From assembly GCF_000252995.1 (NCBI RefSeq), contig NC_015761.1, positions 620,001 to 684,000 on the forward strand: 64,000 nt of DNA. Direction: 5' to 3'. The DNA is from Salmonella bongori NCTC 12419 (lineage in GTDB: Bacteria; Pseudomonadota; Gammaproteobacteria; Enterobacterales; Enterobacteriaceae). The notes beneath the pieces are model-generated. The model had not been told where the DNA came from. It did no database searches and was given only the letters and a program-made list of their open reading frames with translations. Positions 16,597 through 25,219 of the stretch are shown here, one piece after another (the first letter of the stretch is position 1; every line of letters begins with the position of its first letter). The position numbers and the translations under genes were made by a program.

Positions 16597-17772
16597 ATGA
16601 CAAATCAACCAACAGAAATTGCCATTGTCGGCGGAGGAATGGTCGGCGGCGCGCTGGCGCTGGGACTGGCGCAGCAAGGGTTTACGGTCACGGTAATTGA
16701 ACATGCCGCGCCGGCGCCGTTTGTCGCTGATAGCCAGCCTGACGTGCGAATTTCAGCCATTAGCGCGGCATCAGTCTCGCTGCTCAAAAGTCTGGGGGTC
16801 TGGGAGGCGGTAAAGGGGATGCGTAGCCATCCTTATCGGCGACTGGAGACCTGGGAGTGGGAAAATGCGCATGTGGTGTTTGATGCCGCCGAACTCAAGC
16901 TGCCGCTGTTAGGCTATATGGTCGAGAACAATGTCCTGCAACAGGCGCTATGGCAGGCGCTGGAGGCGCATTCCGGCGTGACATTGCGCGTGCCGGCTTC
17001 ACTGACGGCGTTGCACCGCCATAACGAGGGTTATGTGCTGGAACTGGCCGATGGCGAACGTATCACCCCGGCGCTGGTGATTGGCGCTGACGGTGCGAAT
17101 TCGCAGGTCCGGCAAATGGCGGGAATTGGCATCCACGCCTGGCAATATGCGCAGTCATGTATGCTTATCACCGTCAAGTGTGAAAATGCGCCGGGCGACA
17201 GTACCTGGCAGCAGTTTACGCCGGATGGGCCGCGCGCCTTTTTGCCTCTGTTTGATAGTTGGGCGTCGTTGGTGTGGTATGACGCGCCAGCGCGTATTCG
17301 CCAGCTACAGGGTTTACCAATGTCGCAATTGCAGGCGGAAATTAACACACATTTCCCGGCGCGCCTGGGTACGGTGACGCCCGTGGCGACGGGGGCGTTT
17401 CCGCTAACCCGTCGTCACGCGTTACAGTATGTGCAGCCAGGGCTGGCGCTGGTGGGCGATGCAGCGCATACCATTCATCCTCTGGCCGGGCAGGGGGTTA
17501 ACCTGGGCTATCGGGATGTTGATGCGCTGATTGATGTCCTGGCGAATGCCCGTAGCTATGGCGAACCCTGGAGCAGCGATGTCGTATTGAAACGCTACCA
17601 GACGCGGCGTATGGCTGATAATTTTATGATGCAAAGCGGAATGGATCTGTTTTATGCCGGGTTCAGCAATGCACTGCCGCCGTTGCGCATTTTACGCAAT
17701 ATGGGGCTGATGGCGGCGCAGCGCGCAGGCGTGCTAAAACGTCAGGCGTTGAAGTATGCGCTGGGGTTATAG
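16597..17772 (+). CDS. ubiF: 2-octaprenyl-3-methyl-6-methoxy-1,4-benzoquinol hydroxylase UbiF
   Basis: UbiF is the flavin monooxygenase that hydroxylates C6 of the ring in aerobic ubiquinone synthesis. The 391-residue protein starts MTNQPTEIAIVGGGMVGG, with the FAD dinucleotide motif GGGMVGG. The second FAD motif GDAAHTIHPLAGQGVNLG is in the C-terminal half. An ATG two codons upstream is possible. The gene is divergent from miaB, sharing a promoter region of about 140 bp. Confidence 0.96.
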   Translation: MTNQPTEIAIVGGGMVGGALALGLAQQGFTVTVIEHAAPAPFVADSQPDVRISAISAASVSLLKSLGVWEAVKGMRSHPYRRLETWEWENAHVVFDAAELKLPLLGYMVENNVLQQALWQALEAHSGVTLRVPASLTALHRHNEGYVLELADGERITPALVIGADGANSQVRQMAGIGIHAWQYAQSCMLITVKCENAPGDSTWQQFTPDGPRAFLPLFDSWASLVWYDAPARIRQLQGLPMSQLQAEINTHFPARLGTVTPVATGAFPLTRRHALQYVQPGLALVGDAAHTIHPLAGQGVNLGYRDVDALIDVLANARSYGEPWSSDVVLKRYQTRRMADNFMMQSGMDLFYAGFSNALPPLRILRNMGLMAAQRAGVLKRQALKYALGL

Positions 17773-17778
17773 TTTGTG

Positions 17779-17855
17779 TTATGCCGGGTGGCGGCGATGC
17801 CTTATCCGGCCTGGATTTGCTCGCAGATCTGATAAGCGTCGCGCTATCAGGCAAT
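17779..17855. repeat. REP element between ubiF and the tRNA cluster
   Basis: GCCTTATCCGGCCTGG and CTGATAAGCGTCGCGCTATC form facing REP units between convergent ubiF and the tRNA operon. Confidence 0.7.
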
Positions 17856-17874
17856 TCTGACTGACAGAAAAGCG

Positions 17875-17900
17875 AAAAGCTCGCCGAAGCGAGCTTTTCT
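17875..17900 (-). terminator. Terminator of the tRNA operon
   Basis: On the minus strand AAAAGCTCGC-TTCG-GCGAGCTTTT forms a strong stem with a UUCG tetraloop followed by a U-rich stretch, immediately downstream of the last tRNA-Gln gene. Confidence 0.9.
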
Positions 17901-17905
17901 GATTT

Positions 17906-17980
17906 TGGCTGGGGTACGAGGATTCGAACCTCGGAATGCCGGAATCAGAATCCGGTGCCTTACCGCTTGGCGATACCCCA
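17906..17980 (-). tRNA. glnX: tRNA-Gln (CUG)
   Basis: A 75-nt cloverleaf starting TGGGGTATCGCC with encoded CCA and anticodon CTG. It is the last tRNA of the operon and is identical, as far as read, to the neighbouring copy at 18024. Symbol assigned by position from E. coli. Confidence 0.96.
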
Positions 17981-18023
17981 ATTGTTGTACTTCTTACGCT
18001 CACTAGCAGAGCGTCTTTAAAAC

Positions 18024-18098
18024 TGGCTGGGGTACGAGGATTCGAACCTCGGAATGCCGGAATCAGAATCCGGTGCCTTACCGCTTGGCGATACCCCA
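18024..18098 (-). tRNA. glnV: tRNA-Gln (CUG)
   Basis: A 75-nt gene with anticodon CTG and encoded CCA, the second of two CUG-decoding glutamine tRNAs in tandem. In E. coli the glnV copy is the source of the supE amber suppressor; the anticodon here is wild type. Confidence 0.96.
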
Positions 18099-18144
18099 AC
18101 AAATTATTTTCGAACCTGTCGAATACCTCGACGCATTCTGAATA

Positions 18145-18221
18145 TGGTGGCTACGACGGGATTCGAACCTGTGACCCCATCATTATGAGTGATGTGCTCT
18201 AACCAACTGAGCTACGTAGCC
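18145..18221 (-). tRNA. metU: tRNA-Met (CAU), elongator
   Basis: A 77-nt elongator methionine tRNA starting GGCTACGTAGCTCAG with anticodon CAT and encoded CCA. It is the same sequence as the copy at 18537. Confidence 0.96.
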
Positions 18222-18236
18222 AGATAACCTCTTCGA

Positions 18237-18311
18237 TGGCTGGGGTACCTGGATTCGAACCAGGGAATGCCGGTATCAAAAACCGGTGCCTTACCGCTTG
18301 GCGATACCCCA
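18237..18311 (-). tRNA. glnW: tRNA-Gln (UUG)
   Basis: A 75-nt gene with anticodon TTG and encoded CCA. It differs from the CUG isoacceptors in the anticodon stem-loop and T stem, and is duplicated in tandem with the copy at 18347. Confidence 0.96.
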
Positions 18312-18346
18312 ATACCGTCGCGGTGAACCGCAAACTCGAAGAAATA

Positions 18347-18421
18347 TGGCTGGGGTACCTGGATTCGAACCAGGGAATGCCGGTATCAAAAACCGGTGCC
18401 TTACCGCTTGGCGATACCCCA
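18347..18421 (-). tRNA. glnU: tRNA-Gln (UUG)
   Basis: A 75-nt gene with anticodon TTG and encoded CCA, apparently identical to the 18237 copy. The two copies are separated by 35 bp. Confidence 0.96.
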
Positions 18422-18444
18422 TCCGTACAACGCTGATTGGTGAA

Positions 18445-18529
18445 TGGTGCGGGAGGCGAGACTTGAACTCGCACACCTTGCGGCGCCAGAACCTAAATCT
18501 GGTGCGTCTACCAATTTCGCCACTCCCGC
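18445..18529 (-). tRNA. leuW: tRNA-Leu (UAG)
   Basis: An 85-nt class II tRNA with a long variable arm, starting GCGGGAGTGGCG, with anticodon TAG and encoded CCA. Second tRNA of the operon. Confidence 0.96.
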
Positions 18530-18536
18530 AAAAAGA

Positions 18537-18613
18537 TGGTGGCTACGACGGGATTCGAACCTGTGACCCCATCATTATGAGTGATGTGCTCTAACCAACT
18601 GAGCTACGTAGCC
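18537..18613 (-). tRNA. metT: tRNA-Met (CAU), elongator
   Basis: A 77-nt elongator methionine tRNA with anticodon CAT and encoded CCA. First gene of the seven-tRNA minus-strand operon, close downstream of the promoter at 18652-18680. Confidence 0.96.
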
Positions 18614-18651
18614 CTCTTTTTTCGCGTTACCTTATCGGCGTTGCGGGGCGC

Positions 18652-18680
18652 ATTATGCGTATTGAGTCTTGAAGCGTCAA
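18652..18680 (-). promoter_or_regulatory. Promoter of the metT-leuW-glnUW-metU-glnVX operon
   Basis: On the minus strand TTGACG is followed by a 17-bp spacer and CATAAT, a near-consensus sigma-70 promoter. The bases after the -10 (GCGCCCCGC) form the GC-rich discriminator typical of stable-RNA promoters under stringent control. Confidence 0.88.
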
Positions 18681-18793
18681 CCTCTTTTTCATCGAAAAAC
18701 GGTGGAAAGTGTCTGTTTGGTTAGGTTGCGAACAGCGTGACGCAATATTCGGCAATTATTGGTTATGAATCGTTTTTCTGAAAGGGGGGGCAT

Positions 18794-18818
18794 AAAAAAA
18801 GAGCCCCTAAGGGCTCTT
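18794..18818 (-). terminator. asnB intrinsic terminator
   Basis: On the minus strand AAAGAGCCC-TTAG-GGGCTCTTTTTTT gives a strong stem and U-tract 14 bp after the asnB stop. Confidence 0.92.
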
Positions 18819-18832
18819 TCACCATGGTTAAT

Positions 18833-20497
18833 TTACTGGTATGCCGACTGATGCACGCCGACCGCGCGGCCTGACGGGTCATCCATCGTTTTGAATGCTT
18901 CATCCCACTCAATGGCTTTGGCGGAGGAACAGGCGACGGATGGGCCGCCGGGCACGCACTCTGCCGCGCTCGGCACCGGGAATAATTCTTCAAAAATTTC
19001 CCGGTATAAGTACGCCTCTTTAGACGACGGCGTGTTGTAGGGGAAGCGGAAGCGGGCGGTTTCCAGTTGTTGATCGGAAATCTGTTTCGCCGCCACCTCT
19101 TTCAGCGTATCGATCCAGCTGTAGCCTACGCCGTCAGAGAATTGCTCTTTCTGACGCCACGCGACGCTGGCCGGCAGATAAGACTCGAAGCACTCGCGCA
19201 GCACGTGTTTTTCCATCTTGCCGTTGCCGCACATTTTATCCTGCGGGTTGATACGCATCGCCACGTCGAGGAATTTTTTATCGAGGAACGGTACGCGCGC
19301 TTCCACGCCCCAGGCGGACATCGCTTTGTTGGCGCGGGCGCAGTCATACATATGCAGCGCCTGTAGCTTACGTACCGTCTCTTCATGTAACTCTTTGGCA
19401 TTCGGCGCTTTATGGAAGTACAGATAGCCGCCGAAAACTTCATCAGAACCTTCGCCGGAGAGCACCATTTTGATGCCCATCGCTTTGATCTTACGTGACA
19501 TCAGATACATTGGCGTTGAGGCACGGATAGTCGTCACGTCATAGGTTTCAATGTGGTAAATCACGTCACGAATCGCATCCAGTCCTTCCTGAACGGTGAA
19601 ATGAATTTCGTGATGTACGGTGCCGAGGTGGTCGGCCACTTCCTGGGCCGCCTTCAGGTCAGGCGAACCTTCCAGACCCACCGCAAAAGAGTGCAACTGC
19701 GGCCACCAGGCTTCGGAACGCTCCTGATCCTCGACGCGACGGGCGGCGAATTTTTTGGTGATCGCCGAAATAATCGACGAGTCCAGGCCGCCGGAGAGCA
19801 GTACTCCGTAAGGTACGTCGGACATCAGATGGCTTTTCACCGACTCTTCCAGAGCCTGACGTAGCGCATTTTTGTCGGTGATGTTGTCTTTCACCGCATC
19901 GAACTCAAACCAGTCGCGCTGATAGTACTGGCGGATTTCACCGTCTTTACTCCACAGGTAGCTGCCCGCCGGGAACTCTTTAATGGTGCGACAAACCGGC
20001 GTCAGCGCTTTCATTTCCGAGGCTACATAGAAGTTGCCAAATTCGTCATAACCCATATACAGCGGAATAATGCCGATATGGTCACGACCAATCAGATAAG
20101 CGTCCTTTTCGCTGTCGTACAGGGCGAAGGCGAACATGCCCTGTAAATCGTCAAGAAACGCAGGGCCTTTTTCCTGATAGAGCGCGAGGATGACTTCACA
20201 GTCGGAGCCGGTCTGGAACGCATAGCGATCGCCGTATTCCGCGCGTAACGCCTGATGGTTATAAATTTCACCGTTTACCGCCAGTACGTGGGTTTTACTG
20301 GCGTTATACAACGGCTGAGCCCCGGCGTTAACGTCAACAATGGATAAGCGTTCATGCGCGAGAATCGCTTTATCGCTGGCATAAATACCGGACCAGTCCG
20401 GGCCGCGATGGCGCATCAGGCGTGACAGTTCCAGGGCTTTTTTGCGCAGTTCAACTGCATCTGTTTTGATATCGAATACGCCGAAAATAGAACACAT
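18833..20497 (-). CDS. asnB: Asparagine synthetase B (glutamine-hydrolysing)
   Basis: AsnB makes asparagine from aspartate and ATP using glutamine (or ammonia) as nitrogen donor. The 554-residue protein equals E. coli AsnB. Cys2 of MCSIFGVFD is the glutaminase nucleophile after Met removal. The N-terminal Ntn glutaminase domain covers about 1-200 and the ATP-pyrophosphatase domain has the P-loop LLSGGLDSS near residue 232. It is a single gene upstream of the tRNA operon. In E. coli asnB and the nag genes are linked through NagC. Confidence 0.97.
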   Translation of the reverse strand: MCSIFGVFDIKTDAVELRKKALELSRLMRHRGPDWSGIYASDKAILAHERLSIVDVNAGAQPLYNASKTHVLAVNGEIYNHQALRAEYGDRYAFQTGSDCEVILALYQEKGPAFLDDLQGMFAFALYDSEKDAYLIGRDHIGIIPLYMGYDEFGNFYVASEMKALTPVCRTIKEFPAGSYLWSKDGEIRQYYQRDWFEFDAVKDNITDKNALRQALEESVKSHLMSDVPYGVLLSGGLDSSIISAITKKFAARRVEDQERSEAWWPQLHSFAVGLEGSPDLKAAQEVADHLGTVHHEIHFTVQEGLDAIRDVIYHIETYDVTTIRASTPMYLMSRKIKAMGIKMVLSGEGSDEVFGGYLYFHKAPNAKELHEETVRKLQALHMYDCARANKAMSAWGVEARVPFLDKKFLDVAMRINPQDKMCGNGKMEKHVLRECFESYLPASVAWRQKEQFSDGVGYSWIDTLKEVAAKQISDQQLETARFRFPYNTPSSKEAYLYREIFEELFPVPSAAECVPGGPSVACSSAKAIEWDEAFKTMDDPSGRAVGVHQSAYQ

Positions 20498-20785
20498 AAC
20501 CTTCTCCGTTAATCTGCTGCATCATACTTTTTGTGTTTGCTTGTTTAAAAAATGCCGCAAAGACGTGGAGGGCGCAAGGGGTTTACCGTCTGAAAAAGAA
20601 AAAACGCAATGATCATTGTTGATTGGTGAAAAAAGAGTACGCATTACGCGAATTTATTGATGAATACTCAGTTTTTTAGCAATTTAATTAAATTATTTTT
20701 TTTGATGGCGTTTTGCGTATCAAGCCGACAATGTTGTTTAAACTGTAGACCCGCTAAGCGAAACGCCATCAGGCAAGGAACCGTT
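20498..20785. other. Intergenic region nagD-asnB
   Basis: This 288-bp region holds the asnB promoter (not resolved) at its left end. It also holds a long-range perfect inverted repeat, GATGGCGTTT at 20704-20713 and AAACGCCATC at 20761-20770, downstream of nagD. An A/T-rich run next to the outer arm suggests a large 3' hairpin of the nag operon message. I see no gene. Confidence 0.5.
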
Positions 20786-21538
20786 TTAGATAACGTCGAT
20801 CTCGGCGACGGAAGGGTAAATCCAGCTCGGGCGGAATGGCATACTGTCAATATCATTAATGGTTGATACGCCAGATAGCACCAGAATAGTCTCCAGACCA
20901 GCCTGGAACCCCGCCAGAATATCGGTACGCAGGTTGTCGCCGACGATAACGGTCTCTTCCGAGTGCGCCTGCATTTTGTTTAACGCCGCGCGAATAATCC
21001 ACGGACTGGGTTTGCCGACATAAAACGGTTTCCGACCGGAGATTTTTTCAATTCCCGCGCACAGCGCACCGCAGGCTGGATAAAAACCGCGACCGTGGGT
21101 ATCCGGGTTCGTCGCGATAAAACGCGCGCCATTGGCAACGAAAAATGCCGCTTTATGCATCATATCCCAGTTGTAGGAGCGGGTCTCTCCAACGATGACA
21201 AAATCAGGGTTCACATCGGTAATGGTAAAGCCTGCTTTATAAAGCTCGTGGATGAGCGCGCCTTCACCCACCACATACGCCTTCTTACCTTCCTGACGGC
21301 GCAGGAAATCGGCCGTCGCCATCGCTGAGGTATAGAATACGCTGTCTGGTACATTGATCCCCGCAGTCGCGAAGCGGTTGGCCAGATCCTGGCCTGTCTG
21401 CGACGGGTAATTGGTCAGCAGCACCAGCGGCAGCCCTTTTTCCAGAATCCCCGTCAGAAATTCCGCCGCACCGGGTACGGCTACGTTGTCGTGCATTAGC
21501 ACGCCGTCGATATCGCAGATTACATTCTTGATGGTCAT
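20786..21538 (-). CDS. nagD: Nucleotide phosphatase NagD (HAD superfamily)
   Basis: A cytoplasmic HAD phosphatase, 250 residues as in E. coli, with preference for UMP and GMP in the E. coli enzyme. Motif I is CDIDGVLMHD near residue 8 (nucleophile Asp), motif II LLTNYPSQTG, motif III includes YVGKPSPWI, and motif IV is VGDNLRTDI. It is the last gene of the nagBACD operon, but the nagC-nagD gap is expanded to 240 bp by an ERIC-like element. Confidence 0.96.
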   Translation of the reverse strand: MTIKNVICDIDGVLMHDNVAVPGAAEFLTGILEKGLPLVLLTNYPSQTGQDLANRFATAGINVPDSVFYTSAMATADFLRRQEGKKAYVVGEGALIHELYKAGFTITDVNPDFVIVGETRSYNWDMMHKAAFFVANGARFIATNPDTHGRGFYPACGALCAGIEKISGRKPFYVGKPSPWIIRAALNKMQAHSEETVIVGDNLRTDILAGFQAGLETILVLSGVSTINDIDSMPFRPSWIYPSVAEIDVI

Positions 21539-21573
21539 GAACTATCCAGGGAATGAGTAAATAATCCGATACT

Positions 21574-21770
21574 ATACCCTAAATACCTCAAGTTGCAGGA
21601 AGGCGGCAAGAGAACGACAAATTTGTCTGGAACGAATTTTAACCACCGGAGGCTGCCTGCGGTGAAGGACAACGATATCCCTCTGTAATCCCCTGGCGCA
21701 TAAATAACAAGGTGACAGAGGGAATGAGCGCAGCCAACACTCATGCCGCTTAAGGTATGACAGGTATGTG
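21574..21770. repeat. ERIC-like element between nagC and nagD
   Basis: The left end reads TACCTCAAGTTGCAGGAAGG, the right end includes GAGCGCAGCCAACACTC and a mirrored GGTATGACAGGTAT. A core inverted repeat CCCTCTGT/ACAGAGGG flanks a segment like the ERIC core. The ends and core match the enterobacterial ERIC (IRU) family, but the copy is degenerate and about 70 bp longer than the usual 127 bp. It is transcribed within the nag operon. Confidence 0.65.
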
Positions 21771-21778
21771 AGAGCGCA

Positions 21779-22999
21779 TCAATTTTCCAGCAAACGTTGC
21801 AGCAATGTTCCGTTGAGCATGGCGCGCTTCACTAACGCAAATGCGCCAATAGCGGAACGGTGGTCCAGCGTAGAACGCACCACCGGCAAATTTTTGCGGA
21901 ATGCCTTCAACGCCTGAGTATTGATACAACTTTCAATTGCAGGTAGCAGGACTTTATCGGCTTCAATGATCTCGCCGGCAATGACGATCTTTTGCGGATT
22001 AAACAGGTTGATAGCGATAGCAATCGTTTTGCCCAGATGGCGACCGACATGCTCAATCACTTCCGAGGCCAGACTGTCGCCCTTATTCGCCGCTTTGCAG
22101 ATGGTTTTAATCGTGCAGTCGTCAGCCGGGACACGGCTTTGATAACCCTGTTTAAGCAAATTCAGCACTCGCTGTTCAATCGCCGCATTGGCAGCAATCG
22201 TTTCCAGACAGCCAAAGTTGCCGCAGTGACAGCGTTCACCCAGCGGTTCCACCTGAATATGGCCAATTTCGCCGACGTTACCATTACGGCCAATAAAGAT
22301 ACGCCCGTTAGAAATAATACCGGCACCCGTACCGCGATGGACACGCACCAGAATCGAGTCCTCGCAATCCTGGCTGGCGCCGAAGTAGTGCTCCGCCAGC
22401 GCCAGGCTACGGATATCGTGTCCCACAAAACAGGTAACGTGAAACCGTTTTTCCAGCGCCTCGACCAGCCCCCAGTTTTCCACCCGAATGTGCGGCATGT
22501 AACGAATCACGCCGCTTTCCGGATCGACAAGCCCTGGCAGAATCACGGAGATAGCGATTAACTCACGGATTTTACGCTGGCAGCTCTCAATAAAGAGGGC
22601 GATAGTGTTGAGCAGCGCGTGTTCCAGTGTCTCCTGGGTACGCTCCGGCAGTGGATAATGTTCTTCAGCGACCACTTTACTGCTCAAATCGTAGAGCGTT
22701 AAAGTGGTGTCATGACGCCCCAGACGAACGCCAATGGCATGGAAGCTGCGGGTCTCGGTGATAATAGAGATAGCGCGGCGGCCTCCGGTGGAGGCTTGCT
22801 GATCGACTTCTTTGATCAGCCCGCGCTCAATGAGCTGGCGCGTAATTTTCGTTACGCTGGCGGGAGCAAGCTGGCTTTGCTCGGCAATTTGTATGCGCGA
22901 GATGGGACCATGCTGGTCAATCAGGCGGTAAACGGCCGCGCTGTTAAGCTGTTTTACGAGATCAACATTACCTATTTGAGCTTGTCCGCCTGGTGTCAT
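21779..22999 (-). CDS. nagC: N-acetylglucosamine repressor NagC (ROK family)
   Basis: NagC represses nagE, nagBACD and chiPQ and activates other genes. GlcNAc-6-phosphate, the product of NagE and substrate of NagA, releases it from DNA. The 406-residue protein has an N-terminal winged helix-turn-helix (about residues 15-75, AEQSQLAPASVTKITRQLIE) and a ROK domain with the zinc motif CHCGNFGC. It is 4 bp downstream of nagA. Its targets in this window include the boxes at 25199 and 29380. Confidence 0.97.
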   Translation of the reverse strand: MTPGGQAQIGNVDLVKQLNSAAVYRLIDQHGPISRIQIAEQSQLAPASVTKITRQLIERGLIKEVDQQASTGGRRAISIITETRSFHAIGVRLGRHDTTLTLYDLSSKVVAEEHYPLPERTQETLEHALLNTIALFIESCQRKIRELIAISVILPGLVDPESGVIRYMPHIRVENWGLVEALEKRFHVTCFVGHDIRSLALAEHYFGASQDCEDSILVRVHRGTGAGIISNGRIFIGRNGNVGEIGHIQVEPLGERCHCGNFGCLETIAANAAIEQRVLNLLKQGYQSRVPADDCTIKTICKAANKGDSLASEVIEHVGRHLGKTIAIAINLFNPQKIVIAGEIIEADKVLLPAIESCINTQALKAFRKNLPVVRSTLDHRSAIGAFALVKRAMLNGTLLQRLLEN

Positions 23000-23003
23000 A
23001 TTC

Positions 23004-24158
23004 TCACTTACTCACGTCAACGACCTCGTCACCATTAACGATAGTCTTGATAATTTTAAAGTCGTGGGTGAATGCGGTCAGGTTTGCTACTTTCCCTGGC
23101 GCGATGCTACCAAGATGCTTGTCAACGCCGATAGCGCGAGCCGGGTAGAGCGTCGCCATACGCAGCACTTCATCCAGAGCGATGCCGCAATGCGCGACCA
23201 GGTTACGTACGCCTTCAATCATGGTTAAGGACGAGCCGCTCAGCGTACCGTTTTCATCCACACACAGTCCATTGCGGTAGTATATTGTTTTACCAGCGAA
23301 AATGAACTGATCAATGTTAGCTCCCGCCGGTGCGGTGGCATCTGTCACCAGACAAAGTTTGTCGCCTTTCAGGCGCTTGGCATTGCGAATATTGGCATAG
23401 TCGACATGCAGACCATCGGCGATAACGCCGCAATAAATATCCGCTTCATCCAGGATAGCGCCAGCCAGACCCGGCTCACGCCCTGTAATATACGGCATCG
23501 CGTTAAACAGGTGAGTTGCAAAGGTAATCCCGGCGCGGAAGCCCGCTTTTGCCTCTTTTAACGTCGCGTTGGAGTGACCTGCGGAAACCACAATGCCTGC
23601 ATTCGCCAGTTTAGCGATCACGTCAGCAGGAACCATTTCCGGCGCGAGAGTGACTTTGGTGATGACGTCAGCATTATCGCACAAGAGATCGACCAGCGCA
23701 GCGTCTGGTTTACGTACGAAATCAGGATTATGGGTACCTTTTTTTACCAGATTGAGCCAGGGACCTTCCAGGTGAAGGCCCAGCGCCTGATTCGGATGTT
23801 TTTGCAGGTACTCGCGCATGACACGAATACCCTGCTTCATCAGGTCATCGCTGGTGGTGATGAGCGTTGGCAGGAAGTTAGTACAGCCCGATTTCTCATT
23901 GGCTTTCTGCATAATTTCCAGCGTTTCAACGCTGACAGCTTCTGCAGTATCGTTAAACTGAACGCCGCCGCAGCCATTTAGCTGCACATCAATAAACCCG
24001 GGGGAGAGAATGGCTCCATTCAGTGAGCGTTGTTCCATTCCCGGCGGCAGTTCAGCCATCGGACAAACGCGGTCAATCAGGCCATTAGCGACAATAAGTG
24101 CATGGTCATCAAGAATTTCGTAACCGGTATAGATCCGGCTCTGGGTTAAAGCATACAT
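23004..24158 (-). CDS. nagA: N-acetylglucosamine-6-phosphate deacetylase NagA
   Basis: NagA removes the acetyl group from GlcNAc-6-phosphate, giving glucosamine-6-phosphate for NagB. The 384-residue amidohydrolase has metal-binding segments LHLEGPW, SAGHSNAT and ATHLFNAM and the catalytic Asp in VTDATAPAG. E. coli NagA is 382 residues; the extra residues are at the C-terminus (DVSK). The ATG at 24158 gives the family start MYALTQSRIYTG and follows a G-rich ribosome-binding site; a 20-codon upstream extension would run up to the nagB stop and is rejected. Confidence 0.96.
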   Translation of the reverse strand: MYALTQSRIYTGYEILDDHALIVANGLIDRVCPMAELPPGMEQRSLNGAILSPGFIDVQLNGCGGVQFNDTAEAVSVETLEIMQKANEKSGCTNFLPTLITTSDDLMKQGIRVMREYLQKHPNQALGLHLEGPWLNLVKKGTHNPDFVRKPDAALVDLLCDNADVITKVTLAPEMVPADVIAKLANAGIVVSAGHSNATLKEAKAGFRAGITFATHLFNAMPYITGREPGLAGAILDEADIYCGVIADGLHVDYANIRNAKRLKGDKLCLVTDATAPAGANIDQFIFAGKTIYYRNGLCVDENGTLSGSSLTMIEGVRNLVAHCGIALDEVLRMATLYPARAIGVDKHLGSIAPGKVANLTAFTHDFKIIKTIVNGDEVVDVSK

Positions 24159-24217
24159 TCCGACCCCCGATATCAAAAATTTACCGCCCCGCATTGGTCG
24201 GCAGGGCGGAGACAACA

Positions 24218-25018
24218 TTACAGACCTTTAATATTTTCTGCTTCTAATTCGTTGAAATATTTCAATGTTTTAACTTTAAGCTCCATGGTTGACGGCTCAT
24301 CACATACCACAACCGCTTTCGGGTGGAGTTGCAGGCAGCTAATTGTCCACATGTGGTTGACGTTGCCTTCAACTGCCGCCTGCAGCGCCTGGGCTTTCTG
24401 GTGACCCAGCACCAGGATCATCACTTCTTCTGCATCCAGCAGCGTGCCTACGCCTACCGTCAGGGCATATTTCGGCACCTGGTTGACGTCGCCGTCAAAG
24501 AAACGGGAGTTCGCTACACGGGTATCATGGGTCAGCGTTTTGATACGGGTACGGGAAGCCAATGAAGACGCCGGTTCGTTAAAGGCGATGTGACCGTCGT
24601 TACCAACGCCGCCCATAAACAGGTGGATTTTACCGTAAGAACGAATCTTTTCTTCATATTGGCGGCATTCCGCATCAATATCTGGTGCGTTACCGTTGAG
24701 GAGATTAATGTTTTCTGCTGGAATATCAACATGATCGAAAAAGTTACGATGCATAAAACTGTGGTAGCTTTCCGGATGCTCTTTCGGCAGGCCGACATAT
24801 TCGTCCATATTGAAGGTGACCACATGCTTAAAGCTGACCTCACCCGCTTTATGCATCTCAACCAGCGCTTTATAGGCCGTCAGCGGCGTGCCGCCGGTAG
24901 GCAGACCCAGGACAAACGGGCGATCGGCGGTCGGTTTGAACGCATTAATACGTTTAACGATGTGACGAGCGGCCCATTTGCCAACTTGTTCTGCGGTACT
25001 CAGGGGGATCAGTCTCAT
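24218..25018 (-). CDS. nagB: Glucosamine-6-phosphate deaminase NagB
   Basis: NagB is the allosteric hexameric enzyme that converts glucosamine-6-phosphate to fructose-6-phosphate and ammonia. It is activated by GlcNAc-6-phosphate. The 266-residue protein equals E. coli. GLPTGGTP (about 38-45) binds phosphate, and the catalytic region is FNMDEYVG with the Asp72 environment and GGVGNDGHIAFNEP. First gene of nagBACD, divergent from nagE across a shared 326-bp control region. Confidence 0.97.
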   Translation of the reverse strand: MRLIPLSTAEQVGKWAARHIVKRINAFKPTADRPFVLGLPTGGTPLTAYKALVEMHKAGEVSFKHVVTFNMDEYVGLPKEHPESYHSFMHRNFFDHVDIPAENINLLNGNAPDIDAECRQYEEKIRSYGKIHLFMGGVGNDGHIAFNEPASSLASRTRIKTLTHDTRVANSRFFDGDVNQVPKYALTVGVGTLLDAEEVMILVLGHQKAQALQAAVEGNVNHMWTISCLQLHPKAVVVCDEPSTMELKVKTLKYFNELEAENIKGL

Positions 25019-25170
25019 TCTTCACCTCAATAATCAATGTCAAAATTTGGCGGATACTCTTAAGCGTAACCTGGATGTCCAGGATCCGTATTTAATCCGT
25101 CCTGATTTTTTGAATCATAAAATAAGTTTTCCATGTTAGCCAGTGGATGGTAAGGGTGATTACGATATTT

Positions 25171-25186
25171 AGTGATTATAATCACA
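25171..25186 (+). promoter_or_regulatory. CRP-cAMP binding site
   Basis: AGTGATTATAATCACA matches the TGTGA-N6-TCACA consensus at nine of ten conserved positions, placed between the divergent nag promoters where CRP activates both. Confidence 0.75.
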
Positions 25187-25198
25187 AAAAACACGCGT

Positions 25199-25219
25199 TT
25201 AATTTGCGAGGCGAATTAA
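25199..25219 (+). promoter_or_regulatory. NagC operator on the nagE side
   Basis: TTAATT and AATTAA arms flank the G/C core TGCGAGGCG, giving a near-palindromic box of the NagC type. The right half GGCGAATTAAT recurs upstream of chiP at 29390, another NagC target. Confidence 0.7.

Noticed and set aside
17779..18602. Several 60-107-codon frames across the tRNA cluster
   Set aside because: They arise from repeated identical tRNA sequences on both strands and are not genes.
21535..21744. A 69-codon frame in the nagC-nagD gap
   Set aside because: It lies inside the ERIC-like repeat; ERIC elements commonly give spurious frames.
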